Part shown: positions 57,069 through 64,000 of the stretch, piece after piece | Position numbering within the stretch: position 1 is the stretch's first letter | Layout of the letters: every line of letters starts with the position of its first letter | Assembly: GCF_910592395.1 (NCBI RefSeq) | Contig: NC_088315.1 | Coordinates: 2,110,501 to 2,174,500 of the forward strand | Length of the DNA stretch: 64,000 bases | DNA from: Lineus longissimus | Taxonomy: Eukaryota > Nemertea > Pilidiophora > Heteronemertea > Lineidae | Reading direction: 5' to 3' | Notes under the pieces: model-generated | What the model was told of the DNA's origin: nothing | The model's database searches: none | The model's input: only the letters and a program-made list of their open reading frames with translations | Made by a program: the position numbers and the translations under genes

Positions 57069-57341
57069 TTTTTTTTTACAGGTGGGTTCGTACCATTGTG
57101 TACATTGACGGCCAATCAGAGCTCAGTGACTTCGCCTGACGTCATCAAGTAAGAAACGCACGTGTTGTTGGTCAGTAAACAAGATCAACGATGCACATTG
57201 ACAAATGGTCCGATGCGAGTTCGAATCTCGGAAGGACCCTTTTTGTTTTTATTGCTTTTTTTCATTTATTTAATTATTTTCGATGAGACCTTTGATTGGC
57301 TGTCAATGTACACAATGGTACGAACCTACCTGTAAAAAAAA
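57069..57341. mobile_element. 273-bp inverted-repeat element with a tRNA-like box B inside
   Basis: The ends are a T/A homopolymer followed by acaggtgggttcgtaccatt and its complement, an inverted repeat of about 45 bp (gtgtacattgac and ggccaatc shared). The core contains gcgagttcgaatctcgg, which fits a pol III box B with a short T-stem, followed by ggaccc and a run of T. No matching acceptor stem or full cloverleaf is visible, so it is not called a tRNA. The core also holds a perfect CRE (tgacgtca) and an E-box (cacgtg). Confidence 0.75.
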
Positions 57342-58924
57342 CCCTCTCGTACCAGCCTGGCCCCTTAGCGTAGCGGATCGAAGCCTATTTAGTGGACTTA
57401 TGAGACAGCTGCATTGTATTCTGCCCTCACTCAAAGCAAATCGGGTCTATTGTCTTCCTGGATGAGATCATACTGGTATTCCACTTGAGGACAACCTCAG
57501 CTTTATAATCTTACCTCGTTGTGATGGTAGGCCTATAGCTCGGAGTGTTCGAATGAGAAGTAACCTATATTGACAGAGTCGCATACAAAACGCCACCTCA
57601 AAAAGCAGACACTACATGGCAGAGCACTGTCGCAATCAACTGGGGTTTCAGCTGGGACAAGAATATATACTTGGGGTACAGCCTTTATTCATTTTCCTCA
57701 TAATTCAATTGACTATGTTCTAAAACCTGGTTTATTATCAATGACACTATCGCAGCTCATAAAAATGATCATGTGGTCAATGATACATGGACCATTGCCA
57801 CAAAATCAATTGTCCTACGGATTCATATACAATGGTCCTATGTTGTATATCTGCTAGGGATGACTGTGTGTTGTTTAGAAATGACTTTTACCAAACGCCC
57901 TGACCCTTTTCCTTGGATTGAGCTAACTGCTCTCTGACATGCATAAGCTAGACGCTATTCCAGCCCATAGTTTGGATGAAGCGAAACCGTCAAAAGACCC
58001 AACCCAACTTCTGACAATACCATCAGCATCTGTGACCCCTTGTTCCAGCACATGACTGGTCAGTGCCAAACAGTCTGCTTTGAAAAGGTCCATTAAAGCT
58101 TCAGTAGTGATTAATATGGTACTTACATCCTTGAAGGCTCTTGTTGCAAAAGTATTGTCCATCGCCTCCCTAGCTCTCTCTCCATTGCTTAAGGCCAAAC
58201 CAGATGAACCGGATGGACTGTATGGTGCTCCACTTCTTCACAGTTCATATCCAACCGAGTTTGACTGACAGTAATCTTGAACATTGCCCCAAAAACAACA
58301 ACTTATCTTTTGTGGCTCTCACCATCATCTCGAATATAAGAGGTGACATCCCGAGGTTGTTTAGCTGTGAAATCGAATCCATCAAGTTGTTGAAAGGAAT
58401 GAGGATTCTGCAACAACCTTCAAACAGAACTTCTCTCTCCATGTATGAAAGAATTGCCTTTACCCAAAGGCATGGGGGATTCTTCATTTATAGGAATTCA
58501 GGTGAAAGGAACGAGCACATCGCTGTAATGCTTCCAAGTAAACCATTACTATCTTTAGCCATAGGCCAGACACTTCATTGAAACTGACAATGGCTCTTCT
58601 CTGTCAGAAAGGCCACATTCTCAATCAAAGGTCTTTGAGTGAAGTGGGACAACTGGCTGAATGATGTCACCACACAAAAGGCCATATCAAAAAGACTTTC
58701 ATAAAATGTCAGATGGCATCAACATGAAATTGACAACCAGCATGTCAGTCAGTGTTGAGTGGGGAAAACAGACCAAACCCTGAAGTACAGTCCGGCGTTG
58801 CAATGAGATGGACAAGTTCAGGGTATGGAGACAGTCTTTAATAAAGAAACCAGAAGCTGTGGCATTTCAATTTTACTTTTTGTTTTATTACATACATTCT
58901 ATGTACAAGAGAAGTGTAAATCAT
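57342..58924. other. Intergenic sequence with possible decayed coding fragments
   Basis: Minus-strand open frames at 57923-58198 and 58245-58487 have fairly protein-like composition. One segment, NGERAREAMDNTFATRAFKD, is followed by an exon-like GTAAGT donor at about 58121. I cannot join them into a gene or recognise a family. They may be remnants of a gene or transposon. Confidence 0.25.
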
Positions 58925-59266
58925 TTAACACCTTCAGCGCCGAACCACGTAGATATACGTGAACCAAATCCCCTCCCCCTTCGAGCTGGTTCTCGGAGTC
59001 TCATGGACTTCATGAAAGAACTACGCCATCGCCATCTTCAGGGCAAGGTAGGAACTTCATGAAGACATTTAAAGTTCTGAACTACGCCATCGCCATCTTC
59101 AGGGCACGGTAGGAACTGAAAAGAAACCGAAAAGACCAAACGGACTTTTCAGTTCCTACCGTGCCCTGAAGATGGCGAAGGCGTAGTTCATACATTAGGT
59201 CCATGAGGCTCCGATAACCAGCTCAAAAAGGGGGATTTGGGCCACGTTCGGCGCTGAAGGTGTTAA
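58925..59266. mobile_element. 342-bp palindromic element flanked by TTAA (piggyBac-like MITE)
   Basis: TTAA at 58925-58928 and 59263-59266 bracket the ends CACCTTCAGCGCCGAAC and GTTCGGCGCTGAAGGTG. The inner arms pair as well (gagctggtt and aaccagctc; caaatcccc and ggggatttg). Two direct copies and one inverted copy of actacgccatcgccatcttc lie in the core. The TTAA target duplication is the piggyBac hallmark. The termini are not the classic piggyBac CCC start, so the superfamily call is tentative. There is no ORF. Confidence 0.82.
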
Positions 59267-62200
59267 TAGAGTCAATATAGTTTTACATTACATGTAACAT
59301 TTAGGAGTTTTTCACCTCAGCTAGGTCCATTAGATGACATGATTGGTTTACTTTTTAGGCACCAATGATTTTTGGGAACTCTTAAAATGACCCAAGTAAA
59401 ACCAAAATGCAAGCTGCGGATACTGTGTTGATGGGTTTACGCCGGTGAAGACGGACGTCTTTTCCCCCTAATATAGGTAAAAGGGCCAACTGTTCAGGTG
59501 CCCTCCCATGATGGCCAAGTATAACCTGGGGAATGAGTTCCCCAAATTGCCAAGCAGTGCGTTACATAAAGTAGGCCTACATGGATCTAGTTCAGGTGAA
59601 AAACAACACAAATTTTTATTTGTTCGTCTACAATACCGAGGACACTCAAGAACACATTTCACCTTACGTACCATGTTTTACTGCTTTTAACCCTTTCACG
59701 ACTAGTAAGCTTTTATGAAAACTTTATTTCTCAAACATTTCAGGTAAAAGGGGACTAACCATCAAAACAGGCAGCACGAGCAGCTCCAAGTATGAAATCA
59801 ATCTGTACTCAACGTATAGATAATTTGTGAAAACTCAGGATATGACATGTCTTTTCTTGTCATGAATTTACAATTTATTACAAAGACAATTTGGCTAGCC
59901 AAAGAAACAGATTACAACAATTTTTTTAAGGTGCATTAATATGTCAATGATTTTTACCCGAAGATTTAATAAAAATTTCCATTTGATTAATTTACCAACA
60001 ACACTACAAAAATATTTTACAAATTTTTAAAATTTTCCTTTGAATGCCCCAAGAATTCCAAAACACTGAAGGCTCCAATCATCTCACCGGAAATGTACTA
60101 CCAAGGATATACATTACAGGGATGTGCACCATATGCAGTCAATGACCCATCTTTTTCCACCCATGAATTGGCTCATTTGACAGCAAATGTCACACAACCC
60201 TGAAATCTATACCCAAGCTTCTGCATAGAGGGCACCACCAACTTCTTTACCAGTTTTATTCTCAATTCAAGAACGACGTATTCCCCCCACCTTATAACTG
60301 CTTTCCAACCAACGAACAACAAAATCAGAACTGAAATGACAACCTGTGGTTTTTCACTGTTAGACATGGAGGTAAAATCTCATTGTTGATGAACTGAATA
60401 TACAGCAAATCTGAAGGAACCTCAACATGTCTTTACCCTAAACTTAACAGTGTTAAGGCTATCAAACTGTCTGCTCAACAATGTCTGCACATTCTCTCAC
60501 TCTCTGAACACTATTATTTCAACTATTTTCTATTCTGCTGAAAGTGAGCAAAATATCAAAATCCCCCCCCCCCCCCATCTTTGCCACAGAAGAAAATGGC
60601 AACTCATTAGGATTAACTATCTGATTTATCAATATCAGGATGAACGCTACTAAATATGAAGTCATGTAGAACTTATGCAAATGTGATCCAATCACCTTAA
60701 ATGCAATTAGAGGACAATTTGACTAGACTTGTAATGTCAAATATGGAGCAAAAGATCCACAAATCAAATCTACTCAGTAAAGCTTGTCAACTTTTCAGCA
60801 ATGGTGCAAATTTCCAAAGCAAGTGAAACCAAACTTTTGATAAGCTTTACAGTAGATATCCTCCTTGTACTCAAGAATAAGCACAATCTGACTGACTCCA
60901 GATTTCTCATCTTCATGGGCTTAAATGCCCGACCCTCAAATGCCATATCAAATATTGCCAATCTTCGGCAGTGGCTAACCAAACACCTCATTGTGCCATC
61001 AACGTCTATCGTGGCTTTGCTATGACAAGCATCAAGCTAAAAATCACGTTAATCCACAACTAAATACTATCAAATTAAATTAAAACTTTTCAGAACTGTG
61101 TCCACTTTCAGCCCACATTATCAGCTACCTTGTCAATACAGTTCCATGTTCAGATTAAAACTGAAGTTTATAAATAACAGTGATAAGAAAACAAGTGAAA
61201 ATAGCACAAAGGTTGACAAGTTTGGCTTGAAATGCTACTGCTGCAAGTAAACAGTGAAATTTTCGTGAGCTGATACAGAAAGGGTGTCCCCTGCCCAGAT
61301 TAATAACTTTGGGAATGAAACACTTTGCTTAAAGTCTGTCTCAGCCTCGGTGAAAATCACTATATCTACACACTCTGTCTGAAATCAAATGTATAGTGAT
61401 TTGCAGTAAATTAGAAATCAATTGTTACATTTGGCACAAAAGAAAATATGTCATGAAGCAATATTAGATGAACCAAAATAAACTATACACAATAAATGTT
61501 GGATTCTCATCAGACCCATGAATTAGATTCAAATTAATCCGTGTGGTCATTGATTCATGCTCCACACACAGTGTTCTATAAAGTGTTCCACAAAGAATTC
61601 TGAATGGATTTATTATCTCCATGGCAACACTCATAAACAAACAGGGCCACAGTAGCATCACTGATGACAAAATGAACATAAATGCTACAGACGCCTCATA
61701 AATGCGATATGATGCGATACAAAGATTTTCCTCAGAAAAAAGCTGATCGTCTTTTGAAAACAGTGTACCACTATGAATCAATGACATATCTCTGTTTTTG
61801 GCAGGTTTTGGAGATAGAAAAATTAATGTGACCCACAGCTCAGAATCTAGGTCAAACTCATATCAATAAGTGTCGATTTGATTAGATCTTACCAAGAACA
61901 GGGATATTTCAAACTATCCTCATTAGAATATTTACAGGACAAATACATTAGACTTCATAAACGGTCTGCTGGATTCCAGACCCTGCCGGCGGAAAATGGG
62001 TGCAAAGCTCAATGAGATGTAAATCATCCTATTACATGAGTGGTTGTACATCATAATCACTTAATATCTGAATTGGTTACACAAGTTTCATCTCAATGGC
62101 CAAGCCAATCGATGTTGGTCTATCCTCATGAAACTCAAGGACCAACCTGTCAGAAAAGTCACTTCAGTCTTGCATTATCATATTCCAACCACATGAAGTG

Positions 62201-62393
62201 TCGAATGAAAGTACACAAAGTCTCAGTTGATATCTTCAGGCAAATCAAATCCGTCTCGACAAATCCTGTTGAGAGGTTTAAGTATCCAGTTTCTGATTTC
62301 CTAGCCAGGTCAAGCACACACGATTTTGGATTATCCAACAGTTTCAAGTTTCACACAGAGTATCTAAATCCCACAACGTAGGAAAGTCCCACA
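59267..62393 (-). other. Likely long 3' untranslated region and flank of the LNX gene
   Basis: AT-rich non-coding DNA downstream of the LNX stop codon. Minus-strand AATAAA signals occur near 61609 and at 59874-59879, so the untranslated region could be 0.8 to 2.5 kb. A C13 run lies at about 60565. No coding similarity is recognised. Confidence 0.35.
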
Positions 62394-63710
62394 TCATACG
62401 ACTGTGCCCGGCCAAGAGACGATATTTAAAGCTACAGTTCCTTTAACGTGTTTGAGGAGTGACACGGCGTGACTGTGAGCTATATCGCTTAGATGATAGT
62501 TGTTCACGGACAATATCACATCACCACATCTGCAAACAAGAGGGAAAGTTTTGTCAGGGAATGCTGAGATGATATCATTGCAAGAGAATCAGGATTGCAC
62601 AAAACATACATGGTCAAACCTTTCAAAGTATTTCGTGTAGCATTATGACCATTTAAAGTCTGCTAGGCATAGTAATCGGCTTGACATTCTTATCATCGCA
62701 TAACTACCAGTTAGGTGGGTTGCTGATCAGCCACAGGTTAACTTCCCAGCCAATACTGGTACCGATTGAGACTTCTTAGTGAAGAGAAGCTGCTTGGGTT
62801 AGACGTCCCCTGAGAATTGTATACCGATGAAACTATGACTTACCGTAACCGTCCATCCAGTGAGGCTTGTGTCCCAGGCACGATGGTTTTTATATGAATG
62901 GGTTGAACACCTTGGCATGTATCATTACCACCGACGATCGAGAAGCCAAGACTTCCTGTCGGACCTCGAGATAACGCTATTGTCTTCACTATTTGGCAGG
63001 ATCTGGAGAGAGAGAGACAACATACAACGTCTGCTTTGGAGAAAACGACAACTGGTTCTACCCTTTGGAGAGTTCATGTTCAATGGGACCCCGCGAGATG
63101 TTGTGGGCATGTTGTTGAGTAGCAGTACTGGATACAACATGATGACCTTCCAAGGACACTTGTGTTGATACTAATTTACATGTAATATCAACCCATCATT
63201 ATTCAAATCATGCTTCATCAACCTCCCAGTGATGTCCATGCTTCTAACGTTCATCTCCACTTCTCAAATCACTAAGCAATTTGGCTTGCTAAAGACAAGA
63301 CGAATCATGTTTATCAATGAACAAGGCCAATCCAATACAGTGGAACCTCTGTTAGCGGACACCTCTCTATTAAGGACAACCTCTTTATAAAGGACACTAT
63401 GTTTGGTCCCAAATTGGTTGTTTGCATTCAATTCGACCTCTCTAATCAGGACACCTCTCTATTAAGGACAGCACTTGTCAGTCCCAAGGGTGTTCATAAT
63501 AGAGAGGTTCTACTGTACTTACTTTGGCATCTGTAACCAGTAAAGCCATGATGGGGTAAAGTTTGATATTCCGTCAATTGTCTCTGGACCGTCGATCACC
63601 TTTAACGTCACTGATTTACAGTCAGCACCAGATTTTAAAGCTCGCACAGCCTCGTTATGAGTTAGTCCGACGAGATTGCCACCATTTACAGAAAGCAAGA
63701 TATCGCCCTT
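62394..63710 (-). CDS. LNX1: LNX-type multi-PDZ protein (ligand of Numb protein X), C-terminal three exons
   Basis: Exons 63523-63710, 62844-63002 and 62394-62529 join in phase and end at TGA 62394-62396. The first exon gives the second half of a PDZ domain (KGDILLSVNGGNLVGLTHNEAVRAL, VTLKVIDGPE) and then the linker FTPSWLYWLQMPK. The others give a complete last PDZ (SLGFSIVGG carboxylate loop, GRLRCGDVILSVN, KGTVALNIVSWPGTVV end). The xxPSWxxWLxLPR linker and the SWPGT-x-x terminus are what I recall of vertebrate LNX1/LNX2. These are RING E3 ligases that ubiquitinate Numb. The RING and first PDZ domains would lie beyond the window, so LNX1 versus LNX2 cannot be decided. Confidence 0.82.
63336..63517. 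mobile_element. Small inverted-repeat transposon (pogo/Tigger-like MITE), copy 2
   Basis: Same family as 15160-15350. It starts TACAGTGGAACCTC, ends GAGGTTCTACTGTA, has TA at both ends, and shares cccaaattggttgtttgcat-like core and aaggacag words. It sits in an LNX intron. Its right end forms base six of the splice donor of exon 63523-63710. Confidence 0.88.
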
Positions 63711-64000
63711 CTGAAATGACAAAATACAACAGACCAGTAATTTGAGGCCCTATTACCAGGTCGCTACCTGAGGCAGATGAAAGGTAGTCAATTCTCAAAC
63801 ATCCTGGTTACAATGTATCACTGTTTACACTGTGCCTTGTTTTGGAGGCAGCGATTATGCTAAGCAGTCAAAAAGCACTCCAAATCACAGTTGATGTTTT
63901 CAGGTGTTATAGGAGAGAAACTGATATCAAACAGTCGGTATAGGTAGTCTCACCAAATACCGGGAGAGTGAAGCCCAGTAAAATGTCGGCCAAATCCGAG
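63711..64000 (-). other. LNX intron running out of the window
   Basis: Intron sequence upstream of the 63710 acceptor (TTTCAG on the minus strand). No further exon is seen before the window ends. Confidence 0.5.

Noticed and set aside
57155-57245. A tRNA gene ending in gttcgaatctcgg
   Set aside because: Box B is present, but the 5' half does not pair with the 3' acceptor strand and no cloverleaf is visible.
62988-63002. Acceptor at 62989-62990 for the LNX middle exon
   Set aside because: It leaves the wrong phase. The stronger pyrimidine-rich acceptor at 63003-63004 restores the frame with the preceding exon.

Overview
This is eukaryotic DNA from an intron-rich animal genome. The genes found are metazoan (a BMAL/cycle clock factor, a class II PI3-kinase, a KIF17-type kinesin and an LNX-type multi-PDZ protein). 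Introns are 0.1 to 3 kb with GT-AG borders, the DNA is AT-rich, and minisatellites and small inverted-repeat transposons are common. The full-length BMAL with a vertebrate-like C-terminal activation tail, the LNX gene and frequent tacatgta/taggccta words fit a marine bilaterian invertebrate (lophotrochozoan or invertebrate deuterostome). I cannot name the species or phylum from the sequence alone.
Layout. 1-1335: the 3' end of an unrecognised plus-strand gene, with a 42-bp minisatellite in its upstream intron. 2.05-5.8 kb: a large minisatellite whose ~71-75 bp unit reverses orientation near 3.09 kb. 6188-14041 (minus): a complete BMAL/cycle gene of 14 coding exons whose lengths sum to exactly 630 codons. 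14-18.3 kb: intergenic sequence with three small DNA-transposon-like elements. 18334-39043 (minus): a complete class II PI3-kinase gene, 26 coding exons and 1808 residues, with an extra alternative acidic-repeat exon and a ~300-bp repeat rich in nuclear-receptor half-sites in its introns. 40273-41509: a ~1.2 kb element with ~200-bp terminal inverted repeats, lying between the divergent PI3-kinase and kinesin genes. 41579-54663 (plus): a complete KIF17/OSM-3-type kinesin-2 gene, about 1312 residues, with a large repetitive lineage-specific exon and several candidate microexons. 54.7-62.4 kb: untranslated and intergenic DNA with two more small transposons. 62394-63710 and beyond (minus): the last three exons of an LNX-type gene.
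The genes do not form an obvious pathway. They are independent: circadian transcription (BMAL), endosomal phosphoinositide signalling (PIK3C2), ciliary/dendritic transport (KIF17) and Numb-type ubiquitin ligase scaffolding (LNX). All exon models were built by eye from splice consensus, reading-frame continuity and recognised protein similarity. Phase closes across every intron in the BMAL and PI3-kinase models. In the kinesin model one junction (exon 11 to the next exon) is uncertain.
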